Of a stretch of 64,000 nucleotides of DNA, positions 11,395-23,697 are shown piece by piece. Both the position numbers and the translations under genes were made by a program. Numbering within the stretch: the first letter of the stretch is position 1; every line of letters begins with the position of its first letter. This DNA comes from Onthophagus taurus (lineage: Eukaryota > Arthropoda > Insecta > Coleoptera > Scarabaeidae), in contig NC_091972.1 of assembly GCF_036711975.1 (NCBI RefSeq), positions 10,979,001 to 11,043,000 of the forward strand, in the 5' to 3' direction. The notes beneath the pieces are model-generated. The model saw nothing but the letters and a program-made list of their open reading frames with translations, made no database searches and had not been told where the DNA came from.

Positions 11395-12479
11395 AATGTT
11401 TATATTTCAATGTATATTTGTGATGTAGAAACTAAGAACAAATATTTTATTGAAACTATTTAATTGACTAAGTTTAATTTTTTTTATAATATTTTATGGT
11501 TATTTCTTATTTTACTATGATTATTAATAAGGAAAAAGATCCAGAGTGTCAAATCAAAAGGAATTTTTTACTTTTCTCAAATACCTATGTACTCTGCAAC
11601 ATTAGTTGTAGAACAGTTTTTGTCTTTCATTTTATTTCTATCTCTTATTTTAAATTTTATTAAAATTTAAGAATCATTTTATGAATGATACTTGGGAGCT
11701 TTTCCTTGTTGAACAAAGAAATTACTAAATGGACATACTTAAATTAAATGCCATGATTAAAATATCTAATTAGTTTGAGTATAAAATATAATTTCAAATA
11801 ATCCATGTTACATTACAAACTCTGAAAAGATTGTACAGGGAATTATTACCTCCTGAAACTATGAAACACGCACAAATTATAAACAGATAATGTTATTATA
11901 GATTATATAAAAGTATCTAATGTTTTATTGTTGTGAATATAGAATGAGCAATAATAACACAATAACTTGTTTTATTTTATATTTTCCATATTTGAATAAT
12001 AATTAGAACGTTTATAAAATGATAGTGTGTTATATTAATTGTTCTTAGAAATATCTTTTATTAGAAATGAATGCATTGTTACCTGAACAAGACCAGACTG
12101 ATTTTTTAAAGCAACTAACAGTATGTTATACTTGCTGACCACAGTCGATTTTGTTTGCAATTCAGCAACAATTGTGTACCTTAATCGATCGTCGACTGTT
12201 TTTAGGAGCCAAGCTTTAGGAGATGAGGGGACAATTGTAAAGCTTGTTTCTTATATAAAAGATGGCGACCAATTTTGGTGTTAATTTATGTTTTTAGAAT
12301 CCACAAACACCTGAAAATAAAACTTAGGAAATAAATTTAGCTCATAATAGAGGGTGTCGCGACTGTTTGTGCTTCCAGGTTACTAAGCGGATATGAATAA
12401 TTTTTGAAAAACGATTATGAAAAAATATTCACCATACCATATCACTTAATCTCAACTTTTTCAGGGTTATTCACCAATG
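11395..12479. other. AT-rich intergenic sequence, nothing recognised
   Basis: No open frame of interest, no inverted-repeat element and no conserved protein-like segment seen on either strand. Confidence 0.5.
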
Positions 12480-13050
12480 CTTATAAAGATTATGATCATT
12501 TTGCAAGAAGCTGGAACTATTGCTGTTAACGAAGAAGTTTTATATTTTATTGCTACATACCCAAAATGTAAATAATTTAAATATTAGTAATAGCATAGTA
12601 TGGAAAATCGCCTTTGCGAATTGGGATTACAATAGATTGAGCGGAAATCGAATATTTTTAAATAATATTTTATTTACGAACGAATCCAATTTCGTGAATT
12701 ACAAAAACGCGGCATCAATATACATTTTTTAAACGTACGGAATGCGGTAATTGATGATTATTTAATTGGACCGTATTTTTTGACCCTTATGAAGCAAACA
12801 GAACCTAAATTGAGCGCAGTCACTTAAACGATAATTTTATTTTAATTCACAGTCCGCAATCACCCTATTGATTTTTCTATTTCAGGATACCTAAAAACAT
12901 AAGTGTATAAAATAATTAACGATGCCGAAAAATTGAGAGCACATTTTAGCATTGTGTGATCCAATTTGCAAAACACCCAGAATTTTAAAAGCAATTCAAA
13001 AATGAGCGTCGACGACTACAAGCACTTATTTAGTACACATTACTAAGTTA
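12480..13050 (+). pseudogene. Degenerate mariner-like transposase fragment
   Basis: Broken plus-strand frames contain FLNNILFTNESNF and, after a frameshift, NAVIDDYLIGPYF. These match the order seen in insect DD-transposases of the Tc1/mariner superfamily (FTDEATF, then GD.LIGPYFF). The first acidic residue of the usual FTDE is Asn here, and several stops interrupt the rest. A better preserved relative is at 24825-25790. Confidence 0.55.
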
Positions 13051-13217
13051 ATAGGAGTGTCCGCTATCGATTTCGCTGTAATTTGGCATAGCGATAAAAT
13101 ATTTAGACTAATTAAAATTGACGTGTTTTGTCTCATGACGATATTAATCAGTTTTGAATATATACTGTGCTATCAGGCTCCTAATTGCTGTGATATGGAT
13201 AATAAGTACACTAAGTA

Positions 13218-14613
13218 CAGGGTGGTTCAAATTCGATGTCCGAATAGGCTAACTCGAAAACTATAAGAGTTAGAAGAAAAGTAGTTTACATGTCATGATC
13301 TCGTTTTTCGAGAAACTGCTAATGCCGAAAACCTCATAGTGCTATCGTCTTTTGTTTTTCCGCTAGAGGCCAAAATTGAAAATATCGTAAAACACGCAAA
13401 TGTAATTATCTTTCTTTATTATTATAGCTGGAGTATTATAACTAAGATATTATATAGACACTTTTTTTACAGAGAATTTGATGACGTAGCCAAAAAAATT
13501 TTGTCGGTTTTAGATTTTAAGATATCACAATTTTCGTTATTTTAAATGGAAACAACCACTGATTATTCGCTTAATAAATTCGTTATTTTTTTCTGATTAC
13601 AAAAATATAGGGTTTGACAGGTCTATTTCTTATTGTTTTAGAATAAAACTAAAAATAAACTTTTCTTTTAGTGTCGTCGAAGAAATTAAATTTACAGTTT
13701 CCTGTAAATTACGGTTCTATAATTAAAAAAATATATTTCTTATATTTGAAACAAATATATTTGTTGAACTGTTTAATTTATATATGTTTTACACAAAAGT
13801 TGGAATAGATTGCATTATTTCAGATTTTTTATTACGATTTAATATTATTTTTAAATGACTTAATAACTTATCGATAGATGGCGATCATGTTTTTTTTTAA
13901 TTCAAATAAACATAGCAACATTTGTTTGTATTCAAAAATTTTCTGAAGTGTCACTTTAAAAATCCTGTTTTTAAGATCAATTAAGAAAATTTTGAAAAGT
14001 TTGACATGTTAGAATGTTACATATTAAAAAATTATTTGTTTTTAAATACCAGAAGTTTTTTTCGTATTTAATTGTTAACTTTTTAGATTTTACCTACCGC
14101 CCCGTAACTTACAGGAAACTGTAACTTTAATTTCCTCGACGACACTAGATGGAAATTTTATAAAAAAAGTTTATTTTTAGCTTTATTCTAATTGTAAAAC
14201 AATAAGAAATAGACCTGTCGAACCCTATATTTTTGTAATCAGAAAAAAATAACTAATTTAATAAGTGAATAATCAGTGGTTGTTTCCATTTAAAAAAACG
14301 AAAATTCTCATATCTCAAAATCTAAAACCGAAAATTTTTTTTTGACTGTTTTGAAATTCTCTGTAAAAAAGTGTCCATATAATGTCGTAGTTATAATACT
14401 CCACCTATAATAATAACCAAGATAATTGCACTTATTGGTTTTACGATATTTTCAATTTTGGCCTCTAGGGGAAAAACAAAAGACGATAGCGCTATGAGGT
14501 TTTCGGCATTAGCAGTTGCTCGAAAAACGAGATCATGACATGTAAACTACTTTTTTTCTAACTCTTATAGTTTCCGAGTTAGCCTATTCGAACATCGAAT
14601 TTGAACCACCCTG
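13218..14613. mobile_element. Fold-back element with about 0.5-kb inverted arms and TA duplication
   Basis: Starts CAGGGTGGTTCAA at 13218 and ends with its complement at 14613, flanked on both sides by TA (13216-13217 and 14614-14615). The two arms, roughly 13218-13718 and 14105-14613, are near-complete reverse complements; the loop between them is about 0.4 kb. Open frames inside are by-products of the repeat. TA duplication plus long inverted repeats fits a non-autonomous Tc1/mariner-mobilised element. Relatives: 7001-7944 and 60082-60215. Confidence 0.9.
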
Positions 14614-15039
14614 TACAGTCAACTAGAGCGTGTATCTGGAGTCTAGCTCCTGCAGGACTAGTAACTTGGCATCCCAAGTTGTTCTGTTTGCTGTTTAGAT
14701 CACCAATTATTATTGTACTACAAGTCATGTCATAAAATAAATGTTGTAAATCATTCTAGATTAGCGGTTTGTTTGGCGATATACTGAGGTGAGGTTAGTT
14801 GTTAAGGTTAATGTCAAGTTTTAGTTTTACAGGAACATGTTATAAGTTTATAAGCGATGATATAAACTATATAATCCTGATGATGGGCTTATAATAGCAC
14901 GAAACATCGATTAAACATATTTGAGTAAACATAATTAATCCATGAGGAGTGTGTTATTTGCGAAATAAAAACAAATCCTCGTAATTAAAATCATACACAG
15001 ATGTTATAAATTATGTTGTCTAAATTCGTTTGTCTGGTT
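14614..15039. other. Non-coding interval, nothing recognised
   Basis: No gene-like or repeat structure seen between the fold-back element and the Jockey fragment. Confidence 0.4.
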
Positions 15040-15620
15040 GCTTTATTTGCGTGGTCAGTTTATATTTCTGGTAGATTTTTTGCAAGTCGGTTTGGTTGAA
15101 TTTGCAGGTATTTGGAACTTCGCTGGGAAATTACTTCTTTTACAGTAAGCATATTGAGGTCTTGATGTAAGATGTAATTAGGTACGAACCACGTGCGTTA
15201 CATATTTGTCGAAAAACTTTATACTGAAATCGCTGCAGCTCTAAAACGTTTGATTCGCTAGCGGTGCCCCATAATTGAATACCGTATTCCCAAACAGGTT
15301 TCAGTATGGCAGTATATGTACATAAGCAACTTATTGTCTAGGCTGAGTTGTGAGCTTTTATTCATAAACCAGTGCATTTTCTTGTATAATAGTCCTAGTC
15401 GAAGCCGTTTGGTTCAAATATGTTTTTTCCAGGTATTTGACTTCATTTTGAACATTTTGAACATACGCTTCTATGAGTCATGATTCCATTAGCAAGCCAA
15501 TTTAGGGTTGTTGTTACGTTTATTGTTTTATTGATTGGGAGAGAGAAGATTTGTTGTAATGAAGTTTTTAATTTGAGGTAGTTAAGAAGTGATGGCTTGT
15601 ATCAGGATGTTTGTAAAGGA
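15040..15620 (-). pseudogene. Jockey-like non-LTR retrotransposon fragment (3' part of reverse transcriptase ORF)
   Basis: On the minus strand about 15330-15170 encodes TAILKPVWEYGIQLWGTASE followed by a stretch resembling LERFQ..LR.I..A..Y, the thumb/C-terminal region of Jockey-clade reverse transcriptases. Upstream sequence (LSLDNKLLMY about 15350) is in another frame, so at least one frameshift is present. Stops follow. 5'-truncated, dead. Confidence 0.75.
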
Positions 15621-16689
15621 GTTTAACAGGGATATTTGTGATGAAAAGCTTTGAGGAGAAGTGTTAACATTGCTATTATTTAGTTACTAACTACCGAAAC
15701 AAATTTACCTGAACATTATACGTTTGTTTTTCCTCAATTTCTGGTTGTTTAGCTTCTGTTGAGATAATTGTGGTGATGTGTGTTGCTTAAAATATAAACG
15801 ATAGTTAAATAATGGTATTTCGACTTTTCTTATAATTTTTCCAAACACTGTATTGAATTTATTCTATAATTCTACTACACATTGTACTACATAACTTTGT
15901 ATTAACAACGTTTTTATCGCATTAATGTGCCGTATTTTTTGATGATCAATTTATGATATCCTGATACTGATTTTCATTATTTGATTTAAATTAAACACTG
16001 TTAGGTAGCCATCTACATTTAAGTTTATACACTACACTATATCACACCAAAGTAAGCTGCAACATATCTGTACCCACATTTCAAAAGAAATCTCTACTTT
16101 AAGGTTTTCTATGTTTCAAAGAAAATGATAGAATTTAATTAAATTACTTTACCAAAAGGTGACATCGTTAGAAAGAATTTTTGAGTGTTTTGAATATAAT
16201 TTCAGGTTGCTGCTTTCACATCAAAATCTTCGTTTAATATTAAAGAAACATCATCACATCCATGTTTATAAAGCTTAACCGATTTAAAGCTCTCTCACTT
16301 TAACAAAATTGGTTAGATTATAAGTTTCCAAATTCAATGTAACAAAACTGTTTCGTTCTAGTATATTTAGAAACTCTGAATATTCTTCAAGAAAACTTTA
16401 TGTACAATGTTATAAACATATTGAAAAACATATGTTAGATCAAATTAATATCCTACGCACATTTTTAGTCATTATTTAGACATTAATGCATTTCTTCAAA
16501 GTTTCAACCTGAAAATCTGAGTATTTTCAGGAAATAAATGGTATCACATATTATTACCCAAACAACGAAAGAATCTTAGATGACAAAAAGATTATAAATT
16601 CTGCCATTAGTTAAATTGTAGTATTTTAATATAATAAGTTGAAACAATGTGACCATGGTCCTCCCATTTTCAGCCTAGGCTAATAAACG
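15621..16689. other. AT-rich interval, nothing recognised
   Basis: About 1.1 kb without gene-like structure; no feature could be supported. Confidence 0.4.
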
Positions 16690-17110
16690 TTTGTAAGTTC
16701 ACATTATTGCTATTCATTGCGTCGTGAAGTGGTGTCGCAACGTTTGATTTGATTTTCTCTCTTCGTCCCCTTGTGCCGTGTCGCCCGCGAATCCTTAGCA
16801 TCAGAACCGATACGAGACGCGCAGGTCGTCCTGCGCCTTGTTCCCTTTAAATGGCACCCTGTTAGTTTGCGACTTCACTGTAACACGGGCCGGAACAAAA
16901 CGAACCGTTCGTGGATATTACTCGCGGTCGATTTCTTCGTGCGAAAATTATCTATCCATCTTCAAACCGTTTTGTAATCTGTTAAGATACATTAGTGGAT
17001 TTCAGTTTAAGTGAAGAGAAAAAGAAGGGAAGCAGAACGCTGAAAACGGTTGATTTCGGCGAGGATCACCGGGAAAAAATTGATTGACAACGCCGTTTGA
17101 GGTTGGTTGA
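16690..17110 (+). promoter_or_regulatory. GC-richer segment; candidate first (untranslated) exon or promoter of neurexin
   Basis: Base composition changes sharply here: many CpGs (gtcgcccgcgaatcc, gacgcgcaggtcgtc) in an otherwise AT-rich area. The coding exon of neurexin at 22911 begins at a splice acceptor, so an untranslated exon must lie upstream, and this is the most exon-like stretch between BPNT1 and 22.9 kb. No donor site can be chosen with confidence. A 68-codon frame at 16771-16977 has no family likeness. Could equally be a conserved enhancer. Confidence 0.25.
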
Positions 17111-20100
17111 TGTAATTAAACTTCGATTAATCCAACGAAAACGGTAGACCGAAATGAAAGAACGAGTTATATTTAGTTCTTGCATGTTTTGTCGCTAGAT
17201 ATTTAATAGTTTTGAGTTGTATGTGGCGTGTCAAAATTCAACGATTTCAATCATGCTTATCGAGTATTTATTATTAACTAATAATACAAAAAGAAAATGG
17301 AGTAAATTAAAATGTAGGAAAATCGTTCGTTTTTGGAAAGGGTGTACTGAAATATTTACGATTACAGAACGTGAAAGGTCGATGGTCCCAACCAAATACG
17401 GAATCTTCTACATTGTTTATGCATGAAACCAATTTTAGGTTCTTTTTGTCCTGATAAGTATCTCGTTGTAATGAACGCGAAATTCTGTGCATTTGTAGGT
17501 CGAGGTTAACAAATTTGCGTTATCAAAATGCCGAAATTTTAAATTCATGTTTCCATGAATACGAAATGTTTACTCGATTTGAATTAACTCGTTTACAAAC
17601 GCCCCATTCATATGCAGATAGATTTTTAGTTCTAAAAGAAATGGTGGTGCCGCCGGTCAATAATGGAATTCTGTCTTTTCCTTACCAATTTTTATTTTAA
17701 ATTTAACTTAAAAATAGAGGAAATAACAATAATTATAGGAATTAGTTTCATATCGCGTTTAAATTATCTTAAGAGGGGGATATCGCCCACACAACCCTTA
17801 CCCCACCATCAATATTATGCTTAAATTAACGTTCGTGTAGGCGAACGCGTGGGAAGTCGCCCAACATGGGCAAATACCTGCATGTTTTGGAAAAAAACGT
17901 ATTGAGTAATTAACTTTTGGCAGATTTATGTCTTTTATCTTAAATCGCGTCGCGTGTTTGTGTCTTAACCATACAAACCAATGCTAATTGATGGTCTTTA
18001 GTTTAACCTTCGTATAAATTTTGCAAATATTTTGGCTACAATTGAAAATATTTTGCTTGAAACAGTAATGAAAAATATTGCTAACGCAGATATGAGGTTG
18101 GAGATGAAATTAAAGTCTGCAAAACATTGATTCCTAAATGTGGCAATTCATTGCAGACGTACGCCCAAACGTTGAACAGGTTTTTCTCTTTCAATGCGAT
18201 TTTAAGTTCTCCATTGGTAGCGAAAATCTTCTTCGTTGTCATCCAAATGCAAGTACACTTTTATTACATTCTGAATCTATGCCATGTTTTTGTCAGGAAG
18301 GGGAAAATTCTTTGGATGTGTCCTAAGTCATTTCTAAAAACACCGACAAGCTTTGAAATGATTCCACTTTTAACTCGATTCTTCTCTAAATCTAGTTTCA
18401 AAATAGTTGCTTCAATTTTATAAAATTTTAGACAAATTTCTTCTGCAATTGTGTTGATTAAAAAAATCTATGATATAAATCTGCAAGAATGTTATCTTCG
18501 TAACATCTGTTGTGTCATCAAGCTGTATAACAAGCCAAGGAGATGGAGGAACTTTTCTATTGATTGCTTTTTAATTTTACCTGCCGTACTTTCAATTCTA
18601 CTTTGTGCTGCGTTATCACATTTTTGACAATACCTGATATTTTTGGTAGTAATTTGGAAACTTGATTCAAACAATTATTACGAACATTGACTAAAACTAC
18701 GAATTGTTCCTTAAACTCCTAGTATTGTGGCCGTTGACCCTTGGGGCCCAGGTACCCCAACTTAGCTCGATTAACTAGTTTAGACCGAGATATCATTAAC
18801 ATTACTGATTAAATTTTGAACACTTCTGACATCTCAAATCTTTATCGTTCGAACCCGAGTTGACACCGGAGGCAGTGTGAAGGGAAGCGATCCTTGCGTA
18901 CGATAACACTTAGTCAAGCTCACCTAGTTTTATTCAGTTTGTTTTAATCACCCAGTACAACTGCAAACGAAGCAGTTGCTTTAAACGCTTTGCTCGTATG
19001 CCTCGGTTAGGCTGAACTCGCCCATTAACAAGTTTTTAATTCAACTTAAATTTTACATAAAAATTCATCCATCGAAAAGTTTGTGGAAAGATAACTAAAT
19101 TTAACAAATTTAGATTAAAACGATTTGATCAACTCACTTAAACTAAGGATATCCAAAAAGGATATAATCTAACATTTGATCGATTTATGCTAATTTGTCA
19201 GCTTAACATTCTACAAATACAATGGACGAAAAATGTTTACAAAACTTTAAAACGCCCAACATAAAGGATTGAAAATCAAGATGTCTGTCAGGTATTTATA
19301 ACTAAATATGACACGCAATTCTTTGTGTATTATTTAATGTAACCGGGGTGGTAAGTTACGAGGTTTAAGACTCATCTCACCACTCTACGTGGAAACATCA
19401 TGTCTTACCAATCGCTCCATAATAATACCAAGTTTTTAACTTGTTTTGGCAAGCACAATGGACTTCTAGCAAGTAATGGCATTTTGTGATTTTTGCAGAT
19501 CTGTAAAAAGAATTAAATATGTCTTTTTGGAGATTATCGACAAACTCTGCCTGTCTCTCAATTTTAAGTGCTACCTGAATTCTATCAAATAACGCCTCAA
19601 ATATATTTATTTCTGACAAGAATACTATCAGCGTATTCATATAAGGCGTATGCTTGAAGCGTTTAATCTAAAAAACTTAAAGTTTACAACTCTTTGGGAG
19701 CATCGTCTGATAGCAACTCTTTTAAACGATTCTTTGTTTTAGAAAAGTAAACCTCACTAATACCCAAGAATTTTGTCTTATCAGCATCTGTAGCTATAAA
19801 ACTTCCAAAGCGGAGTCTTTTTGTCCAATGCCTTCCTAAAAAGACTGGTTATAGAGTGAAGAGTTAGTGTTGAGTTGCGTTTGGTGTACACCTATTACTT
19901 GAAGTCTTATACTCTGCAAAACCCAGACATTCTTGATGTGATGAATACAGAGTCTTTCCAAGGTTTATGAATGAAAGTGAAAAGTTTGTGAAAAAAAAAA
20001 TCCTTTAGTTTGAAACACTTCGGAAGGAAGTGAAGTAATTTAGTTTACCCGGTTCAGGTATCAATGAATTTTGCGTCTAGGTGAGGTATCAAGTCTTAGG

Positions 20101-22910
20101 TTAATGTAGCAGGTTGGGTACGATATTTATCATAAGACCTAAGGGTTTTGTAGAGGGAAAAGTGGTTTCTTTAGCAAGCAGTTAGTTTTCTGCCACCGCT
20201 ATATACTTGGTGTTGCACACTGAAAAATGTTCACTAATTACAAGATATAAGCGTTCTAAAACTTGTCCACAATACTATTGCTGAGATTGCACTTGAGGAT
20301 TTTCCCAATCTTTGGAGTTCTCCTCCAAGAATTAGATTCTACTTTTTTCCTTACTTTTTGTCGCTTTCATAGCCATAAAATTTTCTTCCTCCAAATTTTC
20401 CACATTTTCTCAGGTGTGTGTATCTTAATCCTCGTTTGCTACTTTAAAACGTATGCTAGAAAACTTTATAGTATGATTCTTAACTAAGAAAGAAGGAAAT
20501 TACAATGGCAAAATGTCAGGTTTTGTTGTTAAATATAGCATAATAGCAATGACTAGTGGTACAGAATTATTTCTTGTTCCTAATACATTATAGGACCATG
20601 TATAATGTTTTATTTTTAGTTGCAGTGTATCTCATAGATTACATTGGCCACACTATCAATATTACTTACTTTTAGAATCACCAAAGGAAGAAAGAGATCG
20701 TTGCTTTGGTTACAAACTAATTAGGGTGTATGCAAAATAAGACGAAATTGCATCTAGAAAGCTTTTGGTATCATATTTTTATGTGCCCATTAACATTAAC
20801 TTTAATTCATTTCTTCTGCACCACTTAATAAAGAAGCTCAACAGTCTTTGTAGGTGTTTTGCATCCTCTTGAGCCTTAATTAGACCGCATAATCGTTGAA
20901 ATAATTTACATGTTTACAAGCTGAATACACGTTATTGAGTGACAAAGTTAGCAACAGCTTGTGTATGACCCAGAAAGGACACTATTGGTCTAACACATAT
21001 CTCATATATTATTAAACCAATCCACCCTCAACATCAATAAAGTGCATATGTTGCATACGAGAAAAAGCTATAAAATGGCTCTTATATCATTCGGAAACGA
21101 ACGAACTGAGTGGCATAAAATTGACATACTCGTCATAGAAATTACAGCTTTTATTCTATGTATATAAAAAAATTTACTAATAAATGATTTTTAAACTAAA
21201 ATTCAAAACTATACAATTTACTACGCTATTTCTGGATATATTCGTGAGGCATTGATTAAATGTGGCGAAAATGTGCGTGTGTTCAGTTTATATAGCAAAT
21301 TTAGCATTCTGCCTTTTATTTCTAGGTAAATTTATACACGTGTGGGATTTAAAAATCAATAATTTCTTAGATAACAACGAAATATTCCAAGAAGTAGTTG
21401 GAATTCCGATATAAAATAAACAACATGTAGAAAACGTTTCTGCACGACAATAAATCTCATTCATTTCTCGTCGAAATCCTTTCTATTCTTCTGAAATATT
21501 ATCACACAGGACGTGGACATCTGCACATTCTCGAACAAAACTCTCCAACGTTCAGAAAATGTAAATTATTTGTGTTTGTATTCCTGAAATGTGCCGTAAT
21601 CCTTTGACGATCGCAGAATCGCTACATTCTTTTCTTTCCATTTCTATTGTTATATATGCGCGTTGAGACGCTTTTGTATTCAACTATATTTTATAAATGG
21701 ATTTTTGTTTAAAATGGATTTACTATTTCCATGTGTTACAAAAAAAATAAAGCACTTTGACGTCAAATTACGAGTAATTCGGACATTATAGAACATATCT
21801 TGGGGTTGCAGTTCGGATTACGTTCTCGCTTTGGCCCTTTAAGGAGAAAATCGATTATTATTACCGCTTCAAATCCCAAACGGCCGACGCCATAACTTCG
21901 GTTAATGGAACTCTTGCGCCCTGTTTCCGGTTTGTACCCGCGAGTCCAACTTTCGTTTCGAAATCTTGCGCCAAAAAGCCTTACAGCGCGACCAACTTTC
22001 GTGAGGGTTCCCTTTCGAATCTTAATAATACCCTTTTGCACTTTGCAATATTCATGAGCCAGTCGATGAATATTAAAAAATGCACGTACCAAAAAAGGGA
22101 ATTTAATTAACTAGAACAAAAGCCGTAATTTTCGGTGTTAAACATAGTAGAGTATCGGCTAGTTACATATTGTTTCATTTTTATCCATTATGATTAAATA
22201 CAATAAATAATTAATAATTGTTATTGAAGTTACGTTACTGTTAAATGACACGAATAAATTGGGTGGGGTCATTAAATTATTTAACCACAATAATTTTCAA
22301 TTAATTAGATACATTTGGATGAGAACTCTATTACTTTTTTTTATAAAAAAATTTTCATTTTAACTTTTCTCTATTCGTTTCAAATATTTTACCGATCAAT
22401 TTTTCCAAACTCCACCGATTCAGTTATTTATTATCCTGCTGAGGTGGTTTCCGACCTCCACAGAATGATTGTCGAAAGAATTTATAGTCGAGTTAAACCT
22501 CCCAGGTTTATCAGTGAACTTTGCTAGGAAAGTTATAAAAGGAACATTACTATATCCGGATATTATTACGTTTCCGGTTTGGAACCTAGTGACGCATCGG
22601 TTTTTAATTTAATTCAACTCATCCATTATTTATAACCAATAATATAAATTTCATAACCCAACTGAGTAGACGTTATACGAATCTAACGCTAGCATCGAAC
22701 GCAGTCGAAATATTTTATGTAACGTAATTTAATTTTCGTGTATTGACGACGTGAACAGAGTTGCGTTGTGAGTACCACAGCAGAGTGCATATTTTATTCA
22801 CTTACTGGCTAAATGGTTGAATTGAAGAATTTAGCCATACACACCACTCTAAACTTGCACGTGAAACCTAATTAAACACTCTGAGCTTATTCTTTTTTTT
22901 TGTATTTCAG
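17111..22910. other. Region upstream of neurexin coding exon 1, nothing firm
   Basis: About 5.8 kb, presumably 5' flank and/or a 5'-UTR intron of neurexin. Short frames (for example 18127-18423 plus, 19398-19640 minus, 21763-22092 minus) lack family motifs. GC-richer patches at about 18720-19020 and 21770-22060 may be regulatory. No transposon ends found. Confidence 0.4.
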
Positions 22911-23106
22911 GAAATGATTTTTACCCTAAGATGATCATCACCAATTAAATATTTTCTTTAAAAAAAATATCGTGGGAAGATAAAAGAATCAAAGATGTTG
23001 AAATCGATTATCTTTACGAGAAATCGCAGACAGGAAACGATGGTGTTCACGCCTCGGTAAACTCGGGGGTAAAAGACGAGAAATACACACCCTGCCAGGC
23101 TGCAAA
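22911..23106 (+). promoter_or_regulatory. Neurexin 5' UTR portion with acceptor and upstream ORFs
   Basis: A strong polypyrimidine tract and tgtatttcag end at 22910, making 22911 the start of the exon that carries the start codon. Three short upstream ORFs occur in the 196-nt leader: the ATGs at about 22914 and 22931 end after 6 and 5 codons, and the ATG at about 22994 runs 21 codons to a TAA near 23059. They could damp translation. Confidence 0.6.
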
Positions 23107-23697
23107 ATGCGTCCGTTCCTTTTACTCTATTCCCTTTTGGCTTTAACGAACTCGCGCTGGGCGTTCGTCTTGGACGGTTCCGCGAACTCCTACTCACAAT
23201 TCCGGAAATGGGGTGGCGGAACAAACGGAAGCCTCGAGTTCGAGTTCAAGACTGACCAACCGAATGGTCTCCTTCTATACACCGACGACGGTGGCACGTA
23301 CGATTTCTTTGAGATCAAACTGGTCGAAGGAGCCCTTCGATTACGTTATAATTTGGGTGGAGGGGCTCAGATAATCACCGTTGGTCGTGATTTAAATGAT
23401 GGCCATTGGCATAAAGTTCAAGTGCAACGTCACGATGAAAGAACAATCCTCTCGGTGGATGGAGTATCGCAAATGAGGACAACAAGAGGGAAGGAGTTTA
23501 ATTTTGGAAGATTTTCAACAAATTCCGATGTTTTCATCGGAGGAATGCCCGCTTGGTACAATACGAAATTAACATTGTTGGCCTTACCGAGCGTTATTTT
23601 CGAACCAAGATTTATTGGTTCGATTAGAAACTTGGTTTATCCGGATGCTGAAGGGGGATTACCCAGGAGGCAAGAAACGCGACCAAAAGATCATAGG
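23107..23697 (+). CDS. Nrx-1: Neurexin coding exon 1: signal peptide and LNS1
   Basis: Residues 1-197. [15 protein letters not shown] is a hydrophobic leader, with likely cleavage near SRWA/FVLDG. The rest is the first laminin-neurexin-sex-hormone-globulin domain ([30 protein letters not shown]). Donor is GTAAGT at 23698; phase 0. Confidence 0.97.

Noticed and set aside
13057..13545. Open frames around and within the fold-back element
   Set aside because: They run across the inverted-repeat boundary and are explained by non-coding repeat sequence.
18850..18885. gttcgaaccc, similar to a tRNA B box
   Set aside because: No T-arm, acceptor stem or A box can be folded around it on either strand.
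18127..19640. Possible decayed hAT/ZMYM-type transposase on the minus strand
   Set aside because: Only vague resemblance in short frames; no catalytic block or terminal repeats could be identified.
21763..22092. 109-codon minus-strand frame upstream of neurexin
   Set aside because: No conserved motif or splice signals; probably a GC-richer non-coding patch.
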